Assembly (NCBI GenBank): GCA_012656075.1
Contig: JAAKBF010000007.1
Location: forward strand, 1,054,001 to 1,118,000
Source: Phytophthora hibernalis
Taxonomy: Eukaryota; Oomycota; Peronosporomycetes; Peronosporales; Peronosporaceae
DNA: 64,000 nt
Reading direction: 5' to 3'
Part shown: positions 1 through 10,542 of the stretch, one piece after another
How positions within the stretch are numbered: position 1 is the first letter of the stretch
Layout of the letters: each line of letters starts with the position of its first letter
Notes under the pieces: generated by a model
The model's input: only the letters and a program-made list of their open reading frames with translations
What the model was told of the DNA's origin: nothing
Database searches by the model: none
Position numbers and translations under genes: made by a program

Positions 1-1
1 G

Positions 2-319
2 AAGACGAAGGTGATCACGATATTTGACCCACAGCAGACCGAAACGCACTACCAACTATGTGAAGAAATTCTATCCGATCTATTTGGGAATACGGTGGCA
101 ACGATGGTGGTTAAGAGAGACAAAACACTACGTCAGCGCGACATTTCAAGCTGCGGGCTGTTCGTCCTTATTTTCTTCGAGTGCGCTGTACAGTCTGAGC
201 CTCTCCCTATATTCGAGAGACCAGCAGAAAATATGATTCGATATTGTCGGGTGAGATATTTGCTGCATTGTGCACTGCTGGCGATAAACGGCGGGTCCAC
301 TCTGGTCCACTCCGATTAG
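2..319 (+). CDS. Ulp1-like cysteine protease, C-terminal fragment (5' cut by window edge)
   Basis: The open frame enters from the left edge and stops at 319. The C-terminal core of a Ulp1/SENP (peptidase C48) fold is visible: an IFDP strand near the start, then RQRD followed six residues later by SCGLFVL, matching the family's Gln (oxyanion) ... Cys-Gly pattern with the catalytic Cys. The catalytic His would lie upstream of the window. Ulp1 enzymes cleave SUMO or SUMO-like conjugates; in oomycetes such domains are also common as cargo of MULE-type transposons, and the surrounding DNA is transposon-rich, so this may be element-borne rather than a host deSUMOylase. About 100 residues are visible, against about 200 for a full catalytic domain. 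Family assignment rests on the short motif only. Confidence 0.55.
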   Translation, partial: KTKVITIFDPQQTETHYQLCEEILSDLFGNTVATMVVKRDKTLRQRDISSCGLFVLIFFECAVQSEPLPIFERPAENMIRYCRVRYLLHCALLAINGGSTLVHSD

Positions 320-1970
320 ATTTGTTTTCGTTGTGCAGAACACTTGCACCAAATGTATTGCATTGTGGTTTCCACCCGACTTGAAGAAATAGAAGCTAGA
401 TGTAGCTATTCGTGAACTAGAACTTCTTTTCATTCAAGTACATGTTGCCATTTCCACCTAGAATCCATTTAAGTCAATGGAAGTCACCGCCAAACGCTTG
501 CCCCCGACCTTCGACGACCCCGAGTTTGCGAGCACGTAATCGTGTGTTCACTCGCTTGGCAGGATTTTGTATCGATGATCCTGCGGCTGTTGACAGCATA
601 CTCACAAACACGGTCTGCGACGGCAGCACTTGGAACAGGTTACACAGCAGACTGAAGATGTACCCTCTGCTGAGCTCTGTTCTCGTGTTGCCACAACCTT
701 CGGATAACAAAACAATCTAACTACATTCTAGAAACATGACACTGGAGACACTAGCCAAACCCAGCCAAAATCAAGAACGCAAAAAATCGCCAGCCCAAGC
801 AACTGATATGCGTACCTGCCCAGTTTAAGAAGCCTGGAAAAAGAACACGATCGATCCAGCGTCCGCCAGCACCATTTGCGACATAGCGTAGAAGGCGAAC
901 CCCATGCACGTGAAGCCCGCAATTCAACAGTACAACAGCATCTTACGGTATTCGTGCGGCACGTCGAGACTGCCCCACAACACCTTCACGACAACCTACG
1001 TCAGCCAAAACAATATCAATCGCGCACCACTAAGACGTCAAACCCATTGGCCCGACTACCAACTCAGTAAATTCCAATTGCGTTATAAACGTACGTAGTT
1101 GCACCCGAGCACGCCGATCGAGCAACAGAACGTGACCTCCATAGACGAGAAGGTGAATGCGATGTGCTTGACGAACGTGGACATGAAGCTGAAGCACAGC
1201 GACGCCAGCTTCACGCACGCGATACCCACCAGAACGTGATGACTGGGCTCAGCGTGGCTCAGTGTCCGTCTTGGCGTTCGCCAGGTCCGTAAACGACGTT
1301 GACAGCAGCGGCGCCGCTTCTTCTTCACACTTATTGAACGGCGGCGTGTTGATGAATGAGCCTGGTCTCAACAAGATTTTCGACACTTGCCCTCATTTGT
1401 AGAGACTTTCCATCGTAATCTATCCAGTTATATAACTGTTTGTAGGCGTGTTTGGTGCCACCAGGCACCAGAATCACCGAAGTGCCTTCAGGCACCTTGG
1501 TTTGGTGCCTGTTACGCTCGTTTAAGTACGACTCGTTTGGTGCCTCTATCATCGATCTTAAATAATTGATACTACCTAGTGGTACAAAACAGCACATCTC
1601 CGGGATAAGAGGGGGTAAAGCAACTTTCTTGGAAGGCTGAAACAACGCCTGCGGTTCAAAGATCCGTGTGCGCAGAACGCGGGCTTAAACCCAGGACCAA
1701 GCAGGGTCACACCTAGCTCGGCTTAGGGTTGTGTCGCCGCTCTCGGGGTTTCAGGGTGAGGCTCGGGTGTAGTTTTCCTGTCGGTATCTCCGACTTTCAT
1801 GATTTGAATCAAGATGGCATCCGTCCTCCAGGCGACCTTAAAGTTTATACGATGTAGAAAAATACTCAGAATCGTACATAACATGGTACATGGTACCGGT
1901 TGGCTGTGAGCCAACCTCACAAATATAAAGTTTCAGTAGACTCGTTTTGGACCACTAGCACGAGCCTTAA
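320..1970. other. Intergenic or decayed DNA, no supportable gene
   Basis: Only short overlapping ORFs (60-104 codons) in several frames. None shows a family motif I recognise. Between about 1445 and 1545 there is a cluster of GGTGCC/GGCACC words, including a 7-bp-arm palindrome, which looks like low-order sequence rather than a defined element. Confidence 0.4.
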
Positions 1971-2247
1971 CCCTTTCGTGATAGAAGGAGGCAAAATGCT
2001 CCCTTTTCCTGGTTTTCAGATAAGTACGAGGATGTACCCATGTAAAAGGAAGCAACATGGCTCCTTTTACGATTTAAGTACGATTTCGACGGGACACTTC
2101 GAGTACAAACTACACAATCAAATCCAAATGGAAGATTTGACGTCGACCCTTCGCAGCCCTAAAAGGAAGCATTTTGCTTCCTTTTATAATTAAATTAAAT
2201 GACTTGAATTTGTATGCAAAAGTAAATAAAAGTGGTTCAAGAAAGGG
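1971..2247. mobile_element. piggyBac-type MITE flanked by TTAA
   Basis: A 277-bp segment starts CCCTTTCGTGA and ends TCAAGAAAGGG, so its ends are inverted repeats (7 perfect, 10 of 11 bp overall). It is bounded on both sides by TTAA (1967-1970 and 2248-2251), the target duplication diagnostic of the piggyBac superfamily, whose TIRs typically begin CCC. There is no coding capacity for a transposase. Inside are three imperfect short palindromes built on AAAGGAAGC...GCTTCCTTT (about 1984-2010, 2041-2070 and 2160-2187). A second, outer inverted repeat (AAATATAAAGTTT) lies at about 1921 and 2270, outside the TTAA sites, so the host site may itself be an older foldback element. Confidence 0.7.
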
Positions 2248-2526
2248 TTAATAATTACCATCGAGGCTCAAACTTTATATTTATCGACATTTCAGAGTGT
2301 TTTTTAATTTGGTGGTTTCATCATTTATATTTTAATATGAATATTGGGGTTTACAGGTTTTACCCCGCGTGATGGTCCCTTTGGATCAACTTTTGCATTG
2401 AATTATCTAATTCGTCGTATTTTACCGTAATCTGTCAATTAAAAAGTTGATCCGTTGTTCGACCTGTCCCGCGGTTGATAAAAAGTTATCGTATGTACAA
2501 AATTTTCTCACTCCCTGGAAAAAGTT

Positions 2527-2597
2527 AGGCGACGCGGGACTCGAGCCCGCAACCCCACATTCGAAGTCTGATACGCTATCCATTGCGCCAGCCGTGC
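2527..2597 (-). tRNA. tRNA-Arg(TCG)-like sequence, degenerate
   Basis: Read on the minus strand this has a tRNA layout: D-stem GCGC/GCGT, an anticodon loop CTTCGAA giving anticodon TCG (Arg), a perfect T-stem GCGGG/CCCGC with loop CTCGAGT, and a run of five T shortly after the 3' end that could stop Pol III. Total length is 71 nt. The 7-bp acceptor stem has at least two mismatches and the anticodon stem one, so it is probably a tRNA pseudogene or the tRNA head of a SINE rather than a working tRNA. Confidence 0.5.
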
Positions 2598-3167
2598 TCA
2601 ATTTCATTTTTTATCTACATTTATCATAATGATTTGTCATAAATCTCACAATAATGTAGCGAACGGGTCTACAACTGATAACCTTGTAAATTAAATTAAT
2701 TGTAGAATCAATCCAGCGTCATTTTATACACTCAGACTCTTTTTATAAATCAGGCGTTTGCTAACCACGTGCATTACTGTAAGCAGAGGTGAGTAGTCCA
2801 CAATTTTCTGTTTCCTGTAAACATGATAGAACTCTAAAACTCAAGAAATGATTGAGTTTCCGGTTTCTGATAGGGGAGTCACAGCTCGCGGACCTACCAC
2901 CATTACCTGGGAACTGCATCAGTAAGGCCACCACCTGTCCTTGCATGGCTGCTTCCTTCGAGCACGCGCAACCTCGGCACGGAACTTTCAGCATGGTATA
3001 TCTCGATGGTGGATTAGTTGTGTGGGCCTGGACATCGTTTACCTGGAGGACAAAAAATGGGAGGCTGCTGATGGAGAGCGCGACAACGCCACCGTCGGAG
3101 TCGCCTATGGCTAGCTTCTTGGTTGTGAGGATGGGTGCGCTGTCACTTTTGAGTGACGCTACCAAAA

Positions 3168-3391
3168 GGCGACTAGGCATTGCTGTTGGGTCCTTACATG
3201 CCGCAGCGCCGCGCAGGTCGCTCCGGAATGGGAAGCCGAGCGTTGGAAATGCAGAGACGTATTTCGAGTCCGCTAGGGACCGAATTCATGAGCGACAGAG
3301 CTGGGCGGACTTACAGCGCGACGGTGCACGTGCGAGGAGCGGTGGCAGGCATATTAGCAGAGCGTAGCAGGCGTGCAGTGGACGCGACATG
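3168..3391 (+). repeat. 224-bp dispersed repeat, copy 1
   Basis: Nearly the same sequence occurs inverted at 17482-17704. Similarity runs from GGCGACTAG to GACGCGACATG and breaks sharply at both ends. In one frame both copies keep a similar translation (beginning IAVGSLHAAAPRRSLR), so the repeat may derive from coding DNA, but I do not recognise the protein. No TIR or target duplication is evident. Confidence 0.65.
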
Positions 3392-3414
3392 TCGGCGGGT
3401 GATAGCGTTCGCGT

Positions 3415-3450
3415 GGCCTTGTGGTCTAGTTGTATGATTCTCGCTTAGGG
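3415..3450 (+). pseudogene. tRNA-Pro(AGG) 5'-half fragment
   Basis: GGCCTTGTGGTCTAGTTG followed by TATGATTCTCGCTTAGGGG matches the 5' half of eukaryotic tRNA-Pro(AGG): acceptor strand, D-arm with an A-box-like TGGTCTAGTTG, anticodon 5' stem CTCGC and loop TTAGGGG. After the loop the expected GCGAG, T-arm and acceptor 3' strand are absent; TGTTTTATTCGGG follows instead. It begins 24 bp after the end of the 224-bp repeat, which suggests a tRNA-half-primed or SINE-like retroposition product. Confidence 0.55.
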
Positions 3451-3827
3451 GTGTTTTATTCGGGGGCAGGTTAACTGGGGCAACTATTAACCCCTTACTT
3501 CCCATATGTTGTACCGTTCTAGATAAGAAGAGTATTTGTAGGGATGGTTTTGGACGACTTCTAAACAGTGCAAAACATTTCCGAAAATGACAGAAATTCC
3601 GTTCAAAATTAAAAATTGTTCCAAACTATCAGATAGCGTATTTTCAACTAGAGGTCCTGAGTAGTGGAGACGGTTCGAGCGTGATCCTCTTGCACCGTGG
3701 CACTCAAGGCCGAGGCGCAGAGGCCGACTCCACCAAAGCCGCATTTAGCAACTGATGGGGGCGACGACCTAGAACATAGTCAAAAACGGCTACACACGTA
3801 ACAACAACGAGGGCAGCGGAAAAGCAG

Positions 3828-4365
3828 CGTGACCGAGGAACCCGAGTTGTCCAAGGCGATCAAGTACCTGGTCAAGCTGTACGCGCAGATGCAGTCGCTC
3901 AAAGCAAGGAGCACGCCGGCAAAGCCATGAGGAGAACGCCGAGATTACCATTGCAATCTCTTCGAGTACCTCAACAGGGTGGCTGACGCCGAGCTGCCGA
4001 CGTGCGCTGCTGTCAATGGTGGACACAAGCACGCTTCAGATGGCCGCCGAGATCGAGACCTTCTCCGTGCGTCGACGACATCGCCCGCTGGATCAAGGCC
4101 GCACAGAAGGCGCTGGGCGTGCGCGAGGACCGCCGCAACCTGTTCTAGACGCGGATCGCGGCGAAGACTCGCCGTCTGCTACTTAAGTCGAAACGACGTG
4201 TTCGCTGCGCCATGGACAAATTCGAGCGTGTGCATGCGCGCGTAATGCGCGAGGCGACACACTTCCGCGGACAGAAGGCCGAGGAACCCAAGAAGGCCTT
4301 CCTCGAGCTTGAATCACTTGCAGATGCGCAACGCGAAGGAGTTTGTGACATGTGGAGTTGGTGAA
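3828..4365 (+). pseudogene. Decayed BAR/sorting-nexin-like coiled-coil gene
   Basis: Segments in different forward frames read as one helical protein: a start with SKAIKYLVKLYAQMQSL, then IARWIKAAQKALGVREDRR, then MDKFERVHARVMREATHF followed by a GQKAEEPKKAFLELESLADAQREGV-like helix and a Trp. The order resembles the C-terminal BAR domain of SNX1/2-type sorting nexins, which bind curved endosomal membrane. At least three frame changes and stops interrupt it and no PX domain is visible, so it is a fragment. The family call is inference from helix pattern and a few conserved positions; another coiled-coil protein is possible. Confidence 0.4.
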
Positions 4366-4499
4366 TCCGCTGTGCGTGGTCGTCAAATACCTGTTCGACG
4401 CGCTTTACCCTGAATCGTTCCATACCTTGTGAGATGCAGACCTGGCTGTCTTCGATGAGAAGACTGACACCGCAGGAGTTATAGGTAAGAAGAAGCAAG

Positions 4500-5349
4500 T
4501 CATCGTTTAATGGAAGTTTAGGATTCTGTACCTACACTCTCTGATGGTGTACAAGGAAGCGCACCGTAGTTGATATAGACAAAAGCAAGCATCTCGACTT
4601 TCTCCACGGACAGTCGGTATCTTTTCTTTGAGTGAATGTGATCAAGGATACCCAAGCTATCTGGCTTGCTGCTGAAGAAGTCGGTACTGCGAATATAATG
4701 TCAATTAGCTTCTTCAGAAAAGGGTATTTCATATCGCTTTGTGCACCCCAGTAGTCTCGCGGGCTGAATTCAGAATACTTTGCTCGTAGCGCTTCACCAC
4801 CCCTCCGTTTTAAGCACTTGAAACTGAGAATCTCAGCGGTTAATGCAGCAACCTTGTTGTCAACACCCGTAGAGGATATAATCCCGCATCGTTCGGCCAT
4901 CATGCACACTTGATCGTCTACTTGCTGGTCGTCAGAGCCCACGAAATCATCAATATACATCGATGGATCCAACAAGAAGGCTACCGATATTGCATTTTCG
5001 GGGACGTATCTCCACCGTTGCTAAATCTTCTCGCGAAAATTCGTGGAGCTGATGTAGACGAGTAGCAGTGAGATTAGTGTATACACCATCGGCATATGAT
5101 GCCTCGCCAACGACTACACCGTGGCCCGCAGGTGCAGCTGGGGACACAATTGCAGTTAGAACTTGCTGTTGTGTAGAATTGCACTCCGAGTCGCTCTCGT
5201 CCGATTCATTCTCCGACTCGGATAATTCTGGCTCCGGTTCCGGGGACGCAACACCGTATACGATGTGATACCACAGCCACCTAAACCATCGATTGATCCC
5301 TGAAACGTCAGCCTCCAGAGCACTAAGGGCCTCAATAATGAGATCCAAA
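4500..5349 (-). pseudogene. hAT transposase remnant (C-terminal dimerisation region)
   Basis: On the minus strand the 147-codon ORF 4532-4975 contains YPFLKKLIDIIFAVPTSSAAS followed by an aromatic-rich stretch and an R-K-basic segment, which is the layout of the hAT C-terminal dimerisation domain (...LAxxxLxIPASSAxSERxFS...). The upstream ORF 4950-5348 is acidic and low complexity. No catalytic region is intact and the canonical SERxFS is changed (SQIAWVS), so the element is dead. It differs from the hAT-like remnant at 17.8-19.4 kb. Confidence 0.55.
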
Positions 5350-5451
5350 AGGTCAGGGGTAGAGTGAAAATAAATAGGGCGGCCTCACCTATCAAAAGAT
5401 CGTGGGGTCGACAGCCACCAAACTCCTCATTTCTAAAAACTCCGAAAGAAG

Positions 5452-5824
5452 ATGATGGTTGCAGGCACCGGCAAGACACTTCGCCGCGAACTCACCGAGG
5501 CTAAGCGGCATAAGATCCTGGCTGTGCGTCGCAAGCGACACATCAAACGGTCGGAGGTGAAGGAGAAAACTATTGCACCAGAGAAAAGGGCGGCAAAGGA
5601 GACACAAACGACGGCCCTGCGAAGAAAAAACATCGAAAGAGGTACAGGCTGCGTCTGCAGCGAAGGAAAACGCTGCGCCGGGTAGGATCAAGAAGCACCC
5701 GTCACGAGAGGAATTTCTGCAAACTGCGAGGACTGAAGAGGCAGCGAGTTCAGAACCTGCTGTGCCTCGACGCCTCCCGTGGTGGCTAGAACCCCGCTGC
5801 CAGCTGTGGAAGCGGTGGTGACTG
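5452..5824 (+). other. Basic low-complexity ORFs, unassigned
   Basis: Two overlapping forward frames encode Lys/Arg/Glu-rich sequence (RRELTEAKRHKILAVRRKR..., then KKHPSREEFLQTARTEE...). I recognise no domain. It may be the basic N-terminal tail of the following piggyBac remnant or unrelated debris. Confidence 0.2.
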
Positions 5825-6084
5825 GCATTATTTCAACTCTAGCGAGCGCTGAGACCCCGTAGGGGGTCTCTTAGAAGAGTGCACCAGCACGCAGCCACCG
5901 CCTCGCTCCCTACGAGCGTTGGCAAACGGAAGAGAGCAAGGACGGGCGTTGCATAAGCGTTCCCGTTGCGTCGACAGTGCTGAAGACACAAGGGGAATCG
6001 CGGAGGTAACTAAAGCTGACGCCGCCAGCTACGCCCCCGTCTGTACTGTTGATGGCGATCCTACTTGATGACTCATGGAGCTGA

Positions 6085-8560
6085 ACGTTACACAGCGCTC
6101 GGTTCAGAGGAGGATTTGGACTTCCAGGATGAGAGAGAGCACGAAGAAGACGGTGATCATTATGTAAGAGCTCTTACGAGTCTCTGTGGCACCAGGTCAT
6201 TATGACGACACTGAATTCAGGACTAGACAAGTTACTAATCGGAAGAGGGACTTGCGTTGTTTAGCAGAAAATTGTGAATGAATCGTGTTCATAGAGTGTT
6301 GTTGTGTAGGGAAAGCTTCGCAAGCAGTAAAATCCTCGTAGACTTAATCTCACTTTGAAGGTTCTCCTGTTATGGAGGACTGCACGCATGCACGAGCCAT
6401 TCCGAGAAAGGCCCCACCCTTCTCTTAAGAATTCTCTTGGAAGTTGAATGTCACCACAACCACCACTCCTTCCTTGAACTGGCTGCAGACTTGGCGACGG
6501 CATCAACGCGATCACCGTCTCGTATTATGACGTAGAGTGTGTTGAAGACTGGGACATCGGTGCGGTTACAGATGATGACGATGAGGACGGAAAGTAACGG
6601 AGCTGCCCGAATCGGTCTGCGTGCCGGCGACGCTTAACAAGCATGAAGACCATCTCGATGATGCGCTCCAACGGGTGGGGAAACGGTACGTTGTGTTGAC
6701 CATACAACATAAGGGGTTTAGCTGCGTGTATATCCGACATAACGAACAACATAACTAACTGTATGCAGACCAACCAAATTTGGACCAGACCCGACGTACG
6801 CGGATCTGTATGATGGTCCTTACGGCCCTAGCGTTAGTGTCATGGATATCGCGGACGATCTCTTCTTCTATCATGCCGCCTAAACTATGGGTACAGATTG
6901 CGGTTGACAATAATTGCTACAACACCCAGACGATTCCGCTTCGTGCGCAGAATATTCGTTCGCAGCAGCGCCGGACCGACGGTGATTCAGAAGACATGGA
7001 GATTCGCAGACGTCTTCGAGGGCGCAGACATCAAGCCAACGAAGTTTGTGCGTGTAGTGGCTCTGCTGATAGTGCGCATGTTGATGCCTATATCGCTGCA
7101 CACTGGTTCGGGAACCAGATCGGCGTCCTGCCTACAAATCGATTCCATCTCTGCATGGCGAAGAACAGGTTCTTTCACATTATGGCCTTTCTACACTTCT
7201 CCAACAACAAGTCGCCCTAAGCAAGCGTTGATCGAGCCTGGAAGATTCGACCTTTAGTCGACGTGCCGCAGTGGACGTTTGCGCGTGATACCGAGCGCCC
7301 CCGTGATTAGTTTCGACGAGGCAACGGCCCCGCTACAATCCGACTCGCTAATTCAACAAGGGCAAACCCCATTGATGGGGCACCAATGTTTTCATGGCGA
7401 CGTGTGCTAAGACTGCCTACTGCATGAGGTGAGGGATGCTGCCATGGTGAGCTTCTGCTTAGCACGCTGGCTTTTTAAGTGCTTATTTTGGGCTTTTGTC
7501 AACATAATGATTGAGGCGCTATCACTAAAATAACATAAGGCTAACATAACTATCTTTTGTTGTGTACGTGTTTGAACAACAGAATAGAAGTTTACTGCGG
7601 AGCGAAGACTCACCTGCGTACCCCAGTCCCGAGGGATAACAATACTGAAGAGGCCGTCGTCCTGAGGAACATGAACGCTCTGTGTCCGCCGTCGACGACA
7701 TCTCCATGGCGCTTGGTTGTTACAGATAACTTTACACGTCCGTAAATATAGCGTTGAAGCTGCTACATCGTCGTATGTACCTGACTGGCATAATTAAGAC
7801 CGATCAGGCAGGCTACGCACCGCAAATTATTACGAAAAAGAAGTGAAGACGGTGAAGAAGAAGACGTATGCCACCACCAAGCTCGCTCAAAACAAACGAT
7901 TTCGGCAGAACACAGCAGCTATGTGGATGGACCGCCTACCTGTTCATGATGTCAAGCGGAGGCAGTCGCAGGCAGGGACCGTCAGTAAGTCAAAGATATG
8001 CATCATTACAACAAAATAACAGAGTTAGTCATCATTGGATAACTAACTCTGTTATTTTGTTGTTTTGATAAAATAGTGCGTCTTGTCGACGGTGAAATGA
8101 AAGCCATGCCGGGTCCGGAGCTGATGCGCGACTAACACCGGTGGATGGTAGGTGTCGACGTTCACAACCAGCTCTGGATGCAGCGCTACAGCGTGCAACT
8201 TTGCTACAAGAGCAAAAATACTACAAAACGCTATTCATGGGACTTTGGACATGGCGGTGGTGAACGCCTTCCTAATTTACCATCGCAGTCGGAAGATCTA
8301 GAGCCAGCGTCTACCCTAGCACTTTGCATTCTTCGAGACGCTTATGGAGCAGCTCCTTGCTGTCAACTCTCCTGAAATATTTGCTACGATTGAGGGAAGT
8401 TTATGTTGGTTTGTTAACATAAGCTGCTGAATTTGACATCTCGAGCCAACATAACACGTATTATGTTGATGGAACTCGCTATAGACCGCAACTTGTGCCT
8501 GGGATCGCACTGTCACATCGCCGGGGATGACTGAACCTCAGCCGGCGGAAGGTGCCAGAC
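6085..8560 (+). pseudogene. piggyBac-like transposase remnant (DDE_Tnp_1_7 type)
   Basis: Successive forward-frame blocks match the order of a piggyBac-like transposase: an acidic N-terminus (about 6105-6170 and 6530-6600), PKLWVQIAVDNN (about 6874), LPTNRFHLCMAKNRFFHIMAFLHFSNN (about 7130-7210, given here as two motifs LPTNRF and FLHFSNN), a VVTDNFTRP block (about 7720) equivalent to the conserved DNFFTS motif, then MVGVDVHNQLWMQRYS (about 8145) equivalent to the GVDxxDQ block. Frames are broken many times. Putative introns remain, for example GTACGT...TGCAG at about 6686-6767, GTGAGG...AACAG at about 7421-7581 and GTAAGT...ATAG at 7985-8076. No intact TTAA-flanked ends were found around it. 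Confidence 0.65.
8008..8063. repeat. Perfect 22-bp-arm hairpin inside a relict intron
   Basis: The arm at 8008-8029 (core AACAGAGTTAGT) is exactly complementary to 8042-8063, with a 12-nt loop CATCATTGGATA. It occupies most of a 92-nt GT-AG segment (7985-8076) between two piggyBac-like coding blocks. It could be a tiny foldback insertion or a structure that arose inside the intron. Confidence 0.8.
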
Positions 8561-8899
8561 GTCAAGAACTTCGAAACTGAAGACATTTTACCTATTAGCA
8601 TTGGCGTCGTGTGTTGCATCGACTAGTACCACCCCGGAAAAGCGGAAAAAAGCGTTTCATCATGCGAGCACTTTGAAACGTGACAACACACGCGACGCCG
8701 GTCGGATATTTAAGGGTATGTGCAGGTTGAAGTTTAAAGATTATTTTAGAACTAGTAATGCCAATAGCACAACTTGCATAATGTTTTGTTTCTATTCAAA
8801 TAGTACTACCAGTGTCCTCAGTGACAAAGCTCGCTCAGGGATCAGCCACCAACAGATCAAAGAGAATTCATCGGCATCACCAGCCTAACACCAATAGGG

Positions 8900-9900
8900 G
8901 TTCAACGTACCGTTGAAGAGGATTATCTTAAGGCAAAAATCAGTCTAACATTTCAACCAACAGTGCCAATCTTCAGCATTGAAACGACCTAATATTTTGC
9001 TTTGCGCTAATCGCATTGTACAGCATATAACCCATAAACGAGCGTAGGTGGGGGCAGACTCCTCCAAAACCACCGCCAGTAGCCTCAAGACCAGGATCAG
9101 GTCACCTTCTCCAGGACCAAGGCCGCCGTGTCCAACGGGACCCTTTGATACGTTATCACTTATAATCGTATTTTATTACATGCAACAGATGATTTATCCA
9201 GACCGTTCGAGCATCATTTTGAGTATTTCGCGGACCACACGGCGCGCGGAGGATAAACAGCGGGTTGAGCACACGTCGCGCGAAGGACAAGTACCGCGCG
9301 GAGCACACACGGCGCACGGAGACATGGCTCAAACACAGGGCGGCGATACACACGGTACGCAAATTTACGGCAGACAAATGTGGGAGATGTCAAGATTCTT
9401 ACACTTCATATGTGTTGTTGTATTGGCCGTGTTGATGTGAATAGTATCCGTCAGCTGGGGCGGCTAATTAAATGTGAGTGCTGTCAATATCATTTCTTAA
9501 GTCCAGTATACCTACACTAATATCAAGTTCTAACCATTTACATCTATATCTAAATTATATTAGAAATAGGATCTGTTTACCAAACGTGGTACTTACCTAA
9601 ACTACAAAAACTTCACAAAAGAGGCGCTCAACCGATACTTGCTTCGAATTAGCAAAATCTGTTTTATAGGACCTCTTTGCATCCGTCTTGTAAAGCTCTA
9701 GATGTCGTATAATTAAATATAATCATGCATGGTACCATAAACCAACAGACGTCTATTTGACCTTAACGAACCCACTTAATGACACTATTGCCAACTGAAG
9801 CTGACTTTTACACGAAGTAGCTTGACACATTAACTTATTCATGTATTCTAAACTAAATCCCAGAACCTTGTGCTCTCGTTTGCAGAACTGAGATGAGGGG
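8900..9900. other. Spacer, no supportable gene
   Basis: One 130-codon forward ORF (9048-9440) is repetitive (several CGCGCGGAG/GAGCACAC-like units around 9236-9330) and has no recognisable domain. The remainder is AT-rich. A copia LTR would be expected near here at the 3' end of the minus-strand pol fragment, but I could not define it. Confidence 0.35.
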
Positions 9901-9989
9901 ACGAAAACTTAGTTCGTGTTGGGCGGTCTTACCTGAAAACTTATCTCATGATGTGCAACAAATAAAAGTCTTTCTTATGATGTGCATTA

Positions 9990-10540
9990 TATGCCATTCG
10001 CTTTCCTTAACGTCCTCACTTGCGGCAACTAGTTCAGCCTGAGCTGTGTACAAACTGACCATATGTTGTCTACAAATCTTCCAAGAGCCATATGCATCAG
10101 CAGTATTGACACGTAACCTGTAACGGATTTACGGCCCTCATTAGCATTTGCGAAGCTTGCATCTGTGTATAGTTCATAAACTACCTCTTTGATAGTTCCA
10201 TAATATATTAACCCATTCATCGATGTTCCTTTCAGTTACTTTTGCCCTCTGTGCGCAGCTCTCGAATGAGACTTGTTATAACAAGAGAGGAATTTACTAA
10301 ATTCTCTTACAACATTTGCAAGGTCAGGTCTAGTTCCTTTACAAAAAAATGAGAGAGCCTACCAGTCCACGTTAGTCATAAGGTTGAGCTGCAATAGCTT
10401 CAGCGCTGAGATTTGTCTCTTTTTCTATGTAATATTTGATGCTTGGGGTGTGGCTACAATTATGCAGTCCATCATATCGAACTTTTCTAGCAAGTGCAGA
10501 ATGTACTTATGTTGCGATAGACTGAGTTGTTTACGTGATC
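9990..10540 (-). pseudogene. copia RNase H region
   Basis: Just left of the 10543 insertion the minus strand reads SLSQHKYILHLLEKFDMMDC, a typical linker between copia RT and RNase H. Further left is LYTDASFANANEGRKSVTGY, where DAS...A is the RNase H D-A/S-x-A core, followed by ELVAASEDVKESEW. There are several stops and frame changes. This is the 3' end of the fragmented copia pol. Confidence 0.7.
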
Positions 10541-10542
10541 TA

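Noticed and set aside
1440..1560. GGTGCC/GGCACC-rich stretch as a CRISPR-like or minisatellite array
   Set aside because: Spacing is irregular, units are only 6-7 bp, and the sequence is eukaryotic; no true repeat-spacer order.
3487..6713. Possible larger piggyBac element from TTAACCCCTTA at 3487 to AAGGGGTTTA at 6713
   Set aside because: The right flank is TTTA instead of TTAA, the end similarity is only about 7 bp, and 6713 falls inside a putative intron of the transposase.
9048..9440. 130-codon ORF as a gene
   Set aside because: Internally repetitive, no recognised domain, and located in transposon debris.
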